Positions 26,602 to 36,421 are shown, counted from the first letter of the stretch. The stretch: 64,000 nucleotides of DNA from PHAA01 sp963665865 (GCA_963665865.2 CAXXWF010000001.1:1364001-1428000), one strand, 5' to 3'. Made by a program: numbers and translations. The notes: generated from the letters alone by a model not told the origin.

Positions 26602-27990
26602 ATGGGTTGTTATAAAAATACCGATGCAAAAATCATAAATCTGATAAATGAATTTCCAGCCTTAAAGCAGATATGCAGTTATCAGCCGGTGTTCTGGATA
26701 AATGACCGTATGACCGGAACTGACGAGGCTTTTTCCCACCTATCCGTTCGGTATCCTCAGTTAAACGAGCTTGCTGTAAGGGATGCTGAAGTGCGACTGC
26801 AGCGATTTGCGCCTCTAATCGCTCGATTATTTCCGGAAACTAAGGAAAGCCACGGTATAATCGAATCTAAAATAAGAGAAATATCCGTAATGAAGGGCCT
26901 GCTGGAGAATCAGTATTCTCAAGCGTTTGCAGGCAAGCTGTTGCTCAAATGTGACAGTCATCTTCCCGTGGCAGGTTCAGTTAAAGCCAGAGGGGGTATA
27001 TATGCAGTATTAAAACATGCCGAAGATTTGGCTTTGCAAAATGGAATGCTTAAAATCGAAGATGACTATGCAATTCTGGCTGAACCCTATTTCCAAGCTT
27101 TCTTTAACCAATACTCTTTGGCGGTTGGATCTACTGGAAATCTGGGCCTGAGCATTGGAATCATCGGTGCCGCCCTGGGGTTTAAAATCGTTGTACATAT
27201 GTCACAGGAGGCCAAGGCATGGAAGAAGGATTTACTTAGAAGCAAGGGCGTACAGGTCCTGGAGTATGATGCGGATTATGGTCAAGCGGTGGAGGCAGGC
27301 AGAATGCAATCGCATCAAGACCCTAAGGGTTATTTTATCGATGATGAGAAGTCCCTGGATTTGTTTTTGGGTTACAGTGTGGCTGCCTTAAGATTAGAAA
27401 CACAACTAGCTGCAATGAATGTAACGGTAGATCGAGAACATCCGCTTTTTGTATATCTTCCCAGCGGGGTAGGGGGAGCTCCGGGAGGAATTTGTTATGG
27501 GTTGAAAACTATTTTTGGGGATTATGTGCATTGTTTCTTTGCAGAGCCAACCCATTCTCCCTGCATGCTGATTGGGCTCATGACCGGGGTAAACGAAAAG
27601 CTTAGTGTTTTTGATTTTGACCTGGATAACCTGACCGAAGCGGATGGCTTGGCGGTCGGTAAATCGTCCGATTTTATAGCTAACGTTATCGAAGAATGGA
27701 TTAGTGGGATATATACTGTAAAAGATGACGATTTGTTTAGATTACTAGCGATGCTGAAAAGCAGTGAACAAATTGCCATAGAACCTTCGGCCACACCTGG
27801 TCTTCTGGGACCTGTAATGCTTGCTTCAAGCGCTGCGGGCCAGAACTATATTCGTGAGCAGAATTTAGAGAGGGATATGAAAAACGCAACTCATATTGCC
27901 TGGGCTACCGGAGGATTGTTTGTGCCGGAAGTTTTGATGCAGGCTTTTTGTCAGCGAGGGAAAGAATTGCTTTCAAGGAATGCGCAATAG
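26602..27990 (+). CDS. dsdA: D-serine dehydratase (D-serine ammonia-lyase)
   Basis: 462 residues, in the range of the family (440-450). PLP-binding Lys lies in SVKARGGIYAVL (about residue 133) and the phosphate loop is GSTGNLGLSIG. The C-terminus (THIAWATGGLFVPEVLM) is typical of DsdA. It converts D-serine to pyruvate and ammonia in the cytoplasm. AAGGAG precedes the ATG. No regulator or transporter of the E. coli type adjoins it. A relic of its 3' end lies at 25.1 kb. Confidence 0.9.
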   Translation: MGCYKNTDAKIINLINEFPALKQICSYQPVFWINDRMTGTDEAFSHLSVRYPQLNELAVRDAEVRLQRFAPLIARLFPETKESHGIIESKIREISVMKGLLENQYSQAFAGKLLLKCDSHLPVAGSVKARGGIYAVLKHAEDLALQNGMLKIEDDYAILAEPYFQAFFNQYSLAVGSTGNLGLSIGIIGAALGFKIVVHMSQEAKAWKKDLLRSKGVQVLEYDADYGQAVEAGRMQSHQDPKGYFIDDEKSLDLFLGYSVAALRLETQLAAMNVTVDREHPLFVYLPSGVGGAPGGICYGLKTIFGDYVHCFFAEPTHSPCMLIGLMTGVNEKLSVFDFDLDNLTEADGLAVGKSSDFIANVIEEWISGIYTVKDDDLFRLLAMLKSSEQIAIEPSATPGLLGPVMLASSAAGQNYIREQNLERDMKNATHIAWATGGLFVPEVLMQAFCQRGKELLSRNAQ

Positions 27991-28021
27991 TAACTGGAAT
28001 TTACCCAATCTTTATACATTA

Positions 28022-28062
28022 GCTTAAGAAGCAAGGAAGTCTTTCTCCCTTGCTTCTTAAGC
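28022..28062. terminator. Terminator-like hairpin after dsdA
   Basis: 15-bp perfect stem (GCTTAAGAAGCAAGG and complement) around an 11-nt loop, 31 nt after the dsdA stop. No T-run on either side, so efficiency is uncertain. The rest of the 283-base gap to the next gene holds only an AT-rich promoter-like area near 28180-28225. Confidence 0.6.
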
Positions 28063-28273
28063 ATCTATTAGTGAGTACTAGTGGGACCTGTTCCAGGGTA
28101 TATAGCCTGTTTTTTTAACTTAACGCCCTGTTCAAAGCTATCCAAATAGGCAGCCAATGGCCAGGCGCGTCTTTTAGAATTGGTTATAATTTATAATAGT
28201 TGATATAATCATGATATAGATAAAATCCATCTAACCAGACCCAACCAAGGATATACAGAGAGGAGTATAACGC

Positions 28274-28690
28274 ATGCGGATATCAATAAATGGCAAACGC
28301 CAGCGGCTATGTGTGCTTTTATGCTCCTTATTGCTTTTGGAGTACCTTAACTTCGGTATTTTCTCCTCAACCCAGGTGAGCGCTTCGAGGATGGGCAGGT
28401 TTGATATGGCATCCCCCATCGGACCAAGCCAGCATTCGTCAATGAGCGATAATGTCTACACCGGGTTGGATTTGCTAGCAGCTTTTAAGAATTTTACGAG
28501 ATTTACGATGGCTTCGGCTGGAAAATCGCGGGGGCCGGGCTATAGAAACAATTTTACTGCTGGGGCGGTATTATCTGGCGCTCTGGTTGCTGGCTTAAAT
28601 ATTTATTTTAGGCTAGCCAGTTTAATATACAACCAATTCGATTCCATCCAAATAACCACCTTCCTCCACAGAAAAGACGGCATGAAATGA
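28274..28690 (+). CDS. Hypothetical protein upstream of secD
   Basis: 138 residues. The N-terminus has a basic start and hydrophobic stretch (LCVLLCSLLLLEYLNFGIF) that could be a signal peptide with cleavage near V-S-A-S; a second hydrophobic stretch lies at about 95-115. I do not recognise a family. GAGAGGAG is 9 nt upstream of the ATG, supporting translation. Whether it belongs to the secDF transcript is unclear. Confidence 0.5.
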   Translation: MRISINGKRQRLCVLLCSLLLLEYLNFGIFSSTQVSASRMGRFDMASPIGPSQHSSMSDNVYTGLDLLAAFKNFTRFTMASAGKSRGPGYRNNFTAGAVLSGALVAGLNIYFRLASLIYNQFDSIQITTFLHRKDGMK

Positions 28691-28847
28691 AATAATCAGG
28701 GTTCATTGAAGAAATATAGGTCTGCAAAATAGCCTATATCGGTTCAGTGCGTCCTAAAACAGGCATTTTTGCGACATTTCATCCGTCTGTATGCGTAATC
28801 CTTCCCAAGGTGAGCGTATAGGGCGGGTTATAATTGGAGGAGTTTCT

Positions 28848-30110
28848 TTGAATTCTAAATATACATTTTTTATTATTTCCATATTGACAGTTGGGCTGCT
28901 TTTTATTTCTATGTTCGGCCTGCACATCGGGGGAGCGGATATCAAGGGCGCTGATCAGATGCGCTTTGGCATAGACATTCGGGGCGGAGTTGATGCCACC
29001 TTTGAACCCAAGGATTTGGGGCGAGCTCCTACTGGGGATGAACTGGAGGCGGCTCGAGCCATTATTGAAACCCGTATGGATGCTATTAATATCACTGATC
29101 GCGATGTTACCATCGACAAAACCAACGGCAAAATACTGGTTAGGTTCCCCTGGAAATCTAACGAGGCTAATTTTGATCCGCAAAAGGCAGTGTCCGAACT
29201 GGGCGAAACCGCCCATCTTACCTTTCGAGATCCGGATGGCAGAGTTATCTTGGAGGGTAACGATGTAAAAAAGAGCTATGCCCTGATAAGCCAGGCAGAT
29301 CAAAAACCAGTGGTCATACTGGAGCTATCACCTGATGGAGCTAAAAAATTTGCCGATGCTACCGGCCGGTTGATCGGACAGACGATCTATATCTATATGG
29401 ATGATACCATGATTTCCTGGCCAATCGTAGAGTCGCAGATTATCGGCGGTGAAGCGAGTATTACCAAAATTAGCAGCATGGAGGCAGCCTCCCTTCTGGC
29501 GAATAGAATCAATTCTGGCTCGCTGCCGTTTTCTCTGGTCGCTAAAAACTGCAACATAATAAGTCCCACGCTCGGCAGTAACGCACTGGGGGTTATGGTA
29601 CTGGCTGGCAAGGCGGCATTGGCGCTGGTGTGCTTGTATATGCTGGCCTATTATCGCCTGCCGGGCCTGGTCGCATGTATAGCCCTGCTTTTGCAAGTGA
29701 GCGGCCAGTTGCTGGCCTTATCCATACCGCAGTTCACCCTTACTCTGGCTGGCATTGCGGGCTTAATTCTATCCATTGGCATGGGTGTTGATGCTAACGT
29801 GATTATATCGGAGAGAATCAAGGAAGAGATCAATGCGGGCAAATCTTTGGGGGCAGCCATCGATGCGGGGTTCACCAAAGCGCTCTCCTCGGTTTTCGAT
29901 GGGAATATCACGGTTCTTATTGTGGCCTTCATTTTGATTAAATTCGGTTCAGGTTCCTTACTGTCCTTTGGCTACACTTTGGTAACCGGTGTCATTATGA
30001 ATTTTGTTGCCGGAGTTACAGCGTCGCGGCTCATGATCAGATCACTCAGTGCTTTTAATTCACTGCGCTCGCCGCAATTATTTGGAGCAAGGAGGATGGT
30101 AAAATCATGA
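28848..30110 (+). CDS. secD: Protein translocase subunit SecD
   Basis: 420 residues from the TTG at 28848, chosen for GGAGG 6 nt upstream. An N-terminal helix, a large outer domain (DIRGGVDATFEPK, about 45-240) and six-helix C-terminal RND-like part (about 250-420, GMGVDANVIISERIKEE) are visible. The D-x-D/N-V-I-I-x-E-R-I-K-E block is a SecD signature. With SecF it uses the proton or sodium gradient to help complete protein export. It overlaps secF by 4 nt. Confidence 0.93.
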   Translation: MNSKYTFFIISILTVGLLFISMFGLHIGGADIKGADQMRFGIDIRGGVDATFEPKDLGRAPTGDELEAARAIIETRMDAINITDRDVTIDKTNGKILVRFPWKSNEANFDPQKAVSELGETAHLTFRDPDGRVILEGNDVKKSYALISQADQKPVVILELSPDGAKKFADATGRLIGQTIYIYMDDTMISWPIVESQIIGGEASITKISSMEAASLLANRINSGSLPFSLVAKNCNIISPTLGSNALGVMVLAGKAALALVCLYMLAYYRLPGLVACIALLLQVSGQLLALSIPQFTLTLAGIAGLILSIGMGVDANVIISERIKEEINAGKSLGAAIDAGFTKALSSVFDGNITVLIVAFILIKFGSGSLLSFGYTLVTGVIMNFVAGVTASRLMIRSLSAFNSLRSPQLFGARRMVKS

Positions 30111-31033
30111 TCAGCTTTTACAAGCATAGATACACTTATTTTATAATTTCAGCATTTCTGATTTTAGCAGGTGTTGCCGCCGCTTTCGCAAATGGTATTC
30201 AGCTGGATATTCAGTTTAAAGGCGGCACGATTTTCAAGTACACTTATTCGGGAACAATTAATGAACAGAAAGCTGAAAAGGTTGTGGAACTGGCATTGGG
30301 AAGAACTACTAACGGACAATTGCAATCCAATCTGGGCACGCAGGAACAGATGCTTATTTTGAGTCTGGCCGACAATGAGGCACTTACCTCCCAGGAACAA
30401 GAAGCTGTCTCGACTGCACTGGGCCAAGCATTTCCTGACTCCCACCTGGTTTTGTCAGAATCGCTGACCGTTGAACCATTCCTGGGAGCACGCTTCTTTA
30501 CAAACGGAATGATGGCCATCGGTCTCGCTTTCTTGTTGGTGCTGGTATATGTAGGCTTCCGGTTTAAGAATATGGGAGGATTTTCAGCGGGCGCCATGGC
30601 TATTATAGCGCTGATTCATGATGCACTCATTGTAACCACAGCTTTTATTGTGTTCAAGATACCTATAAACGACTCGTTTATTGCGGCCATACTAACTATA
30701 ATCGGCTTTTCTATCAATGATACTATTGTCATATATGACCGTATCAGGGAGAACAAACATCTATACGGAGGGAAAATTTCTACCGAAGAACTCGTTGATA
30801 AGAGTATCAATCAATCGATGATGCGCTCAGTTAATACCAATCTCGCAGTCTTGGTCAGCATCGCCGTGGTATATATCTTTGCCTCGATCTATAATATTGA
30901 ATCCATAAGGTCATTTGCTCTGCCGATGATGTTTGGGACAGTTTCGGGCTGTTACTCTACCATCTGCATTGCCGGACCGCTATGGGTTATGTGGCAAAAC
31001 CATAGGAAAGCCAAAAATCTGGCCAAGGCGTAA
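30107..31033 (+). CDS. secF: Protein translocase subunit SecF
   Basis: 308 residues with the SecF-type arrangement: one N-terminal helix, a short outer domain (IQLDIQFKGGTIFKY) and five further helices containing GFSINDTIVIYDRIRENK, the conserved SecF block. The ATG at 30107 overlaps the secD stop, so the two are translationally coupled. A hairpin terminator follows. Confidence 0.93.
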   Translation: MISFYKHRYTYFIISAFLILAGVAAAFANGIQLDIQFKGGTIFKYTYSGTINEQKAEKVVELALGRTTNGQLQSNLGTQEQMLILSLADNEALTSQEQEAVSTALGQAFPDSHLVLSESLTVEPFLGARFFTNGMMAIGLAFLLVLVYVGFRFKNMGGFSAGAMAIIALIHDALIVTTAFIVFKIPINDSFIAAILTIIGFSINDTIVIYDRIRENKHLYGGKISTEELVDKSINQSMMRSVNTNLAVLVSIAVVYIFASIYNIESIRSFALPMMFGTVSGCYSTICIAGPLWVMWQNHRKAKNLAKA

Positions 31034-31052
31034 CAACTAAATACAACTTTAA

Positions 31053-31092
31053 AACCGCAGCGGAATGATGGCATTTCGCTGCGGTTCTTTTC
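31053..31092 (+). terminator. Rho-independent terminator after secF
   Basis: Stem AACCGCAGCGGAATG (31053-31067), loop ATGG, complementary arm 31072-31086, followed by CTTTTCT. Its core is the same as the hairpin at 19263-19286. Confidence 0.75.
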
Positions 31093-31139
31093 TGATATTC
31101 AATACAACCTCTATAAACTAATAACTCAGATATTGACAA

Positions 31140-32069
31140 TTAGTTCAAGGCGGCTGATGCATAAGTAGTCTGATATTTTTGTTTGGCAGCTTCCAAATAG
31201 CTCAACCCGCGGTCACATCTTAAAGCTAGTAAAGAGCAGTGCTTTTCGCAGCCACTGCAAAACATTTTCCCCAAATAATTATTTAAAGTAATTTGATCGC
31301 CGGTGTTTCCAGAGGATGCACCGGAGGTAATACTGCTGTTCTGAGCGGCCTGGCTGGTATTGGTGCTGCTTGGGGATATATTGGTATTCTGACTCGACAG
31401 ACTGGTACTGCTTGGGAGCGCGCCCGTTGTTGTACTGGTTGAAGCATTATAGGGGTCGGTCCGCCCGGCAGCAGCAGTACTCGCCACGGGTATGTTATCG
31501 GCGGCGAGTGGCCCGTTAGTACTGGTGCTATCTTCCGTATTGCTGGCCGCAATTTGGGAAAATAGCAGGCCCAGGATTAGGACGATTGCTCCCGCGCTCA
31601 TGGCCGTCTTAGCCCATACTGGTCGGGCTGGATCCCTGAACAGACGCGGCATAGTCTCGACAATGAATCTCCAGTGCAGGGCTATGTGCAGGCCGAACAG
31701 GACCAGGCCTGAGTAGGATATCCATTTATGGAGCAGCACCACCGTGTGGCTTATCGTATCCTGGGAAGGGAAAAGCAACTGGGAGATCATAATCCCGGTG
31801 GTTATTATACCTGCCACGGTTATGAAAGAAATGCAATCTAATAGATAAAAAAGTTTGGGTTTGGACTTCAACCTGGGATTGAAAATGTTTTTGGTGATGC
31901 TTTTGCACCAGGACCAGTTGAGAGCTATATGTACAAGGAACAATACGGCAATACCCAAACCGGCGATTTCATGGAATTGAAATCCGGTTTCGCGTGGGTA
32001 GATTAATGAAATGAATAATATTGTCAGGACAATATCGAGCATTAGCCTGGTAATGTTTTTACTGTGCAT
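31140..32069 (-). CDS. DUF4405-type membrane protein with Cys-rich C-terminus
   Basis: 309 residues. Four hydrophobic helices (about 10-170) contain paired histidines spaced as in b-type cytochromes (H-E-I-A-G and LVHIALNWSW, LHKWISYSGLVLFGLHIALH), and so may bind haem. A Ser/Thr/Asn-rich linker (about 195-260) leads to KMFCSGCEKHCSLLALRCD, a five-Cys motif that could bind metal or haem outside. Electron transfer at the membrane is likely but unproven. It converges with secDF. Confidence 0.65.
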   Translation of the reverse strand: MHSKNITRLMLDIVLTILFISLIYPRETGFQFHEIAGLGIAVLFLVHIALNWSWCKSITKNIFNPRLKSKPKLFYLLDCISFITVAGIITTGIMISQLLFPSQDTISHTVVLLHKWISYSGLVLFGLHIALHWRFIVETMPRLFRDPARPVWAKTAMSAGAIVLILGLLFSQIAASNTEDSTSTNGPLAADNIPVASTAAAGRTDPYNASTSTTTGALPSSTSLSSQNTNISPSSTNTSQAAQNSSITSGASSGNTGDQITLNNYLGKMFCSGCEKHCSLLALRCDRGLSYLEAAKQKYQTTYASAALN

Positions 32070-32296
32070 AATTAAAACTCCTTACATAGCTGCAGTCTCA
32101 ATCTTGGCTTCTCTAGCCTGTTATTAGTCTAACCAGCCAATATGAAAGTTCTGTGAAGAAACCTTGAATATATGGGTAAGAATGTGGGCTCAGCTATCTA
32201 CGTTCCCTACCAGTCCGTTTTAGGGCTGGGATCTTCGCACATACTATTAGATTTGCATATATTGTTAATAAAATTCTAAGAATGGGAGTTTTGTTA

Positions 32297-33145
32297 ATGA
32301 TTTATGCCAGTCGCTTTTTGCGTTTAGAAGAACCCGCTATGCAGGGACCGGATGTAAGGGAAGTACAGGAGATACTTTCAAGATTAGGCTTCTTCATGGG
32401 CACAATCGATGGTAGTTTCGGTACAGTCACTGCATCAGCGGTGATCAAATTCCAACAAAGCATTTTCATAGCCGTCGATGGGGTAGTAGGACCATATACC
32501 TGGAATCAGCTAACTTTGAGAAATACCCCTAAATTAATGGCTGCACAGCCTACTGCTTATAGTTTACCCAGTATATATATTGATACAGTTCTAAGGAAAG
32601 TGACGTTTAGTTCTGATAGTCTAAATAAAACCTACAAGGTGGCTGTGGGGAAACCAAGTACCCCCAGCCCGCTGGGAAATTGGACGATTGTTCAAAAAGC
32701 GCTTGATCCAGGCGGTCCTTTTGGAGTTCGTTGGATGAGGCTTAGTGTGCCCTGGGGTGGTTATGGAATTCATGGCACCAATAATCCTAGTTCAATAGGT
32801 AAGGCCGTCAGTCATGGCTGTATAAGAATGTACAATGAGCAGGTCGTTGAGGTTTATGACCTTACTCCGATTGGTACTCCGGTTACCATTGTAGGCAAAG
32901 CCTATGCAAATCGAAATATGAAAAATGGGGACAGCGGCTCGGATGTCGCTGAGGTGCAAAAAATGTTGAAGAAATTGGGATATTACCGTTCCAGGGTAGA
33001 TGGTAAATATGGAACCTATACCGAACAAGCAGTGAAGCGCTTTCAGACTGATAAAGGGCTACCGGCAGACGGCATTGTGGGACCGCAGACTATTTTTGAA
33101 TTGCAGGTGGCTTATGATCTGGCTAACAAGGATCAACAGCCATAA
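32297..33145 (+). CDS. L,D-transpeptidase with two peptidoglycan-binding domains
   Basis: About 282 residues. PG_binding_1 domains lie at about 15-75 (VREVQEILSRLGFFMGTIDG) and 210-270 (VAEVQKMLKKLGYYRSRVDG), flanking a YkuD domain with the catalytic HGTNNPSSIGKAVSHGCIRM motif (Cys in SHGC). It would make 3-3 cross-links or remodel peptidoglycan. GGGAG precedes the ATG at 32297; an earlier in-frame ATG (32282) lacks a site. No clear signal peptide, so how it is exported is unclear. Confidence 0.85.
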   Translation: MIYASRFLRLEEPAMQGPDVREVQEILSRLGFFMGTIDGSFGTVTASAVIKFQQSIFIAVDGVVGPYTWNQLTLRNTPKLMAAQPTAYSLPSIYIDTVLRKVTFSSDSLNKTYKVAVGKPSTPSPLGNWTIVQKALDPGGPFGVRWMRLSVPWGGYGIHGTNNPSSIGKAVSHGCIRMYNEQVVEVYDLTPIGTPVTIVGKAYANRNMKNGDSGSDVAEVQKMLKKLGYYRSRVDGKYGTYTEQAVKRFQTDKGLPADGIVGPQTIFELQVAYDLANKDQQP

Positions 33146-33243
33146 ATACGCCTGGAGACGGAAGTGCCTATATTTAACTGTCAAAGTTTCTCCTGCTTTC
33201 ATTTCCGTTATGGTAGTATGAACATGGAAACTCGGCTTGCGCC

Positions 33244-34020
33244 GTGACATTAATAGCTAACGGAGACTTTGATTGGAGGCAGTACTTGGATAATTACGCA
33301 GGGGCATTAGAGCTATGGCACTCTTACCATATCGCGTCCACCACCGCTTTGGACAAATACCTGGGCAGCTTCCGGATTCTCTTTGCGTTTAACTCGGGTA
33401 AAATTGAAAATGAGGATATCACTTACCCTGATACCAGGGAAATCTTTGAGAATGGATTGGTCTTGAATTATACCGGGACTCCACGCACCCTGTTTGAACA
33501 GCAAAACCAAAAACTGTGCTACGAGGTATTGAAAAATAAGATTATTAAAAAAGAATCTATCAGCGTGGAATTAATTCGCGAAATACACATAGTCCTTACC
33601 AGCGGAACCTACGATGAGTACCGATATATCAGAAACCAGGAGCGTCCGGGCGAATTTAAAAAGCACGATTATGATAATGGCTTCCACCATGGCGGTTCGT
33701 CTGCCGAGGATGTTGAAAGCGATTTGACTGAGCTGATTAGCGAGGTTAACGAGTACGGCGGCCAGGATGTTTTGAAAGCAGCCAGCTACCTTCACGCCAA
33801 GTTTAATTTTATACATCCGTTTGCCGATGAAAATGGCAGGGTCGGAAGAGCATTGCTCAACTACTATTTAATGATCAATAACCATCCGCCGCTCATCGTT
33901 TATGACGAGGATAAAAGTCTCTATTATGAGTCTTTGCAAAAATACGACGAGGATGAGGAATTGTCTGACTTGTATGACTTTTTCAAATACCAGATCGAAA
34001 AGACATGGGTAAAGCAATAG
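33244..34020 (+). CDS. Fic domain protein (AMPylase), class II self-inhibited
   Basis: 258 residues. The Fic core motif HPFADENGRVGR (about residue 195) has all catalytic residues: His, Asp/Glu for magnesium and both Arg. An inhibitory helix motif S-x-x-x-E-N is present near residue 45 (FNSGKIENED), so the protein should block its own ATP site. Such enzymes transfer AMP from ATP to a target protein. The GTG at 33244 is taken; a TTG at 33286 after GGAGG is a possible alternative. The target is unknown. Confidence 0.8.
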   Translation: MTLIANGDFDWRQYLDNYAGALELWHSYHIASTTALDKYLGSFRILFAFNSGKIENEDITYPDTREIFENGLVLNYTGTPRTLFEQQNQKLCYEVLKNKIIKKESISVELIREIHIVLTSGTYDEYRYIRNQERPGEFKKHDYDNGFHHGGSSAEDVESDLTELISEVNEYGGQDVLKAASYLHAKFNFIHPFADENGRVGRALLNYYLMINNHPPLIVYDEDKSLYYESLQKYDEDEELSDLYDFFKYQIEKTWVKQ

Positions 34021-34179
34021 ATACTGCCATAGTGTGAATTAGCGATGCCAAGGGTTGTTCGATTTTACGCAAGACAAGTAAACATAGAAAAAATCACTAA
34101 GAAGCCATTCCAGCCTCAATGAACGGAATGGGATGGCTTCTCCTTATAGCCTTGGGCAGATAAATGTAGGGGATACAAC

Positions 34180-35334
34180 ATGTATGATTTTGATGAAATA
34201 ATTGACCGTCGGCATACTAACAGTGCCAAATGGGATGAAGCCGGGGAAGACATCCTGCCCATGTGGGTTGCGGATATGGATTTTAAGTCACCTCCGGAAA
34301 TCATTACCGCTCTGGAAGCAAGAGCCCGGCACGGAGTCTTTGGTTATAGCGGGGGCGATAATGGTTGGTATGAGTCCCTGATTAATTGGATGAGAAAGCG
34401 TTATGGCTGGGAGCTGAACCAGGAATGGATATCCACCAGCCCGGGGGTAGTTCCGGCTCTGGACATGCTGGTTCGAGCCTTGACCGATCCGGGAGATGGG
34501 GTGATTATCCAAACACCGGTTTATCATCCGTTTTTTAGGGTGGTGGGCCGCAATGGCCGTCACCTGGTGGAGAACCCGCTATATTTTGATGGCTTGAAAT
34601 ACCGTATGGATCTGAAAAAATTAGAGCAGCAAATAGACTCGCGGACGAAATTGATGATCCTCTGCAGTCCTCACAACCCGGTGGGGAGGGTGTGGAGTCG
34701 GGACGAATTAGTAGCCTTAGGTGAGCTTTGCCTTAAGCATAAGATAGTAGTTATTGCGGATGAGATTCATTCTGATCTGGTTTTCGCAGGCAGCCACCAT
34801 ACAATCTTTGCTGCTATTTCTCATGAATTTGAGCAGAACTGTGTGATCTGCAATGCTCCCAGCAAGACCTTTAACATTGCCGGAATTCAAGCTTCCACTA
34901 TAATAATTCCGAACCAAAAGATTCGCGCCGCCTACTACCAGGTTCTCCATACCAGTGAACTGGGTTTGCCGAATGTGTTCGCGGTTACTGCCCTGGAAGC
35001 AGCCTACACGTTTGGGGAGACCTGGTTGGAGGAACTACTGGTGTACATAGAGGATAATTATAGATTTACCAAAGCTTTTATTGAGCAAAGAATTCCCGAG
35101 ATAAAGGTATTCGAAGCAGAAGGAACCTATCTGGTCTGGTTAGATTGCCGCGGTCTGGGCTTAAACGACGTACAATTGGATGAATTTATCAAGCAAAAGG
35201 CGCGGCTGCTTCTGTCGCCCGGGCATATATTCGGTAGGGTGGGCACTGGTTTTCAGCGAATGAATATCGCCTGTCCCCGCTCACTCTTGGAGCAGGGTTT
35301 GCAGAGCCTGGAAACGGCTGTCCGAGCTATGTGA
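34180..35334 (+). CDS. PatB/MalY-type PLP-dependent C-S lyase or aminotransferase
   Basis: 384 residues of aminotransferase fold type I. The start, YDFDEIIDRRHTNSAKWD and on to PMWVADMDF, is the PatB/MalY hallmark; the PLP lysine is in SKTFNIAGIQ, and DEIHSDL holds the Asp that contacts the pyridine nitrogen. These enzymes cleave cystathionine or cysteine to pyruvate, ammonia and thiol. AGGGGAT lies upstream of the ATG. It converges with the DUF3231 gene. Confidence 0.88.
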   Translation: MYDFDEIIDRRHTNSAKWDEAGEDILPMWVADMDFKSPPEIITALEARARHGVFGYSGGDNGWYESLINWMRKRYGWELNQEWISTSPGVVPALDMLVRALTDPGDGVIIQTPVYHPFFRVVGRNGRHLVENPLYFDGLKYRMDLKKLEQQIDSRTKLMILCSPHNPVGRVWSRDELVALGELCLKHKIVVIADEIHSDLVFAGSHHTIFAAISHEFEQNCVICNAPSKTFNIAGIQASTIIIPNQKIRAAYYQVLHTSELGLPNVFAVTALEAAYTFGETWLEELLVYIEDNYRFTKAFIEQRIPEIKVFEAEGTYLVWLDCRGLGLNDVQLDEFIKQKARLLLSPGHIFGRVGTGFQRMNIACPRSLLEQGLQSLETAVRAM

Positions 35335-35350
35335 ATAACCCAATAGTGCC

Positions 35351-36421
35351 TCAATGTTTCTTCTTCGCCAATACCTCTCGGTTTGGTACCTGAGGGGGCT
35401 CCTCCAGCCAACCTTTCTTTATCATAAATTTTGCACATTGTTCACTATACTGTCCGGCTTCTATCATCATTTGGGAATAGGTTTTGACTAAATCGTGTCT
35501 CAGGCTGGCGGCAATTGAAACGCCGTATTCACCCATTGCTTTGGCATTCAAAACCATGATATGAAACATCATTAGCTTCTCGGAAAAAGGTGTAATGGTT
35601 GAGGTTGTTACTTCGGTATCGTGGGTAAAAGTTAAATAGATCTGATCCTCCATGGCTTTGGCGGACAGGGTTTCGATAAAATCATTGCATAGTTGGATCC
35701 CTTTTTCCATGAATTTCTGCACTTCTTTACTGGGAGCAACCTGCTTGAACCCCACCAATAGAATCCGGCCAATATCGTTTGCCAAAGCGTTATTGTATAA
35801 GTGAGCAAGTTCAATAGCCAGTAAGGGTCGTTTTTCACCAATAAAACCAGACATAAAACCAGGTTCGCTGACAAACTCATTTCCGTCGGAAATGGAGATG
35901 GTCGGGGGTTTGGCAATTATTCCCTCAGATAGCATAAAATTGGTAACTTTGGTATTTAGGCGGATCGATGACTCTACACAGGCTGAGAAAAAGTCTCTAA
36001 CGTCTGGGCGAGTGGACATACCTATATTAAGGCTGTTAAAAGTCAGACTCGTCTTTAGCTCAACGCGTAAAAAATGAAGAAGGAAACTTTCCGAGAATAA
36101 AGGTGGGGCATCGATATTAATATCGCTATCTGAAAACCCAACCGGAAGTGAAACATTGTCCATTTCTAATAACTCAGTAATAATTCTAATGCGATGCTCA
36201 ATTCGATCAAGCGTTTCGATTTCTATTTCCTTGATAGCAGAGGATTTGGTTGTTGCCTGAAAATATTTCCATTGGCACCTTAGCATGGTGTGCTCCACAT
36301 AACTGATCCAAAGCTGGGCTATTTCGCTGGAGGTCAGACGAGGAGTATGCTCAATATTTAAATAATTGGCCGTTTCTTGAGGGTTGCCGTGGGGAAAAGT
36401 TGATGATAAATTGTCATTCAA
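35351..36421 (-). CDS. DUF3231 protein, possibly spore-coat related
   Basis: 356 residues with two similar halves of about 170 residues, all-helical, each with a ferritin-like pattern (LTSSEIAQLWISYVEHTMLR in the first). The ending GWLEEPPQVPNR is typical of DUF3231 proteins, which in sporulating Firmicutes include coat-associated proteins. Sporulation role is inferred from the family. No operon partner. Confidence 0.75.
   Translation of the reverse strand: MNDNLSSTFPHGNPQETANYLNIEHTPRLTSSEIAQLWISYVEHTMLRCQWKYFQATTKSSAIKEIEIETLDRIEHRIRIITELLEMDNVSLPVGFSDSDINIDAPPLFSESFLLHFLRVELKTSLTFNSLNIGMSTRPDVRDFFSACVESSIRLNTKVTNFMLSEGIIAKPPTISISDGNEFVSEPGFMSGFIGEKRPLLAIELAHLYNNALANDIGRILLVGFKQVAPSKEVQKFMEKGIQLCNDFIETLSAKAMEDQIYLTFTHDTEVTTSTITPFSEKLMMFHIMVLNAKAMGEYGVSIAASLRHDLVKTYSQMMIEAGQYSEQCAKFMIKKGWLEEPPQVPNREVLAKKKH

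Noticed and set aside
28779..29303. 174-codon open frame opposite secD
   Set aside because: It is antisense to the conserved SecD outer domain and shows no coding features of its own.
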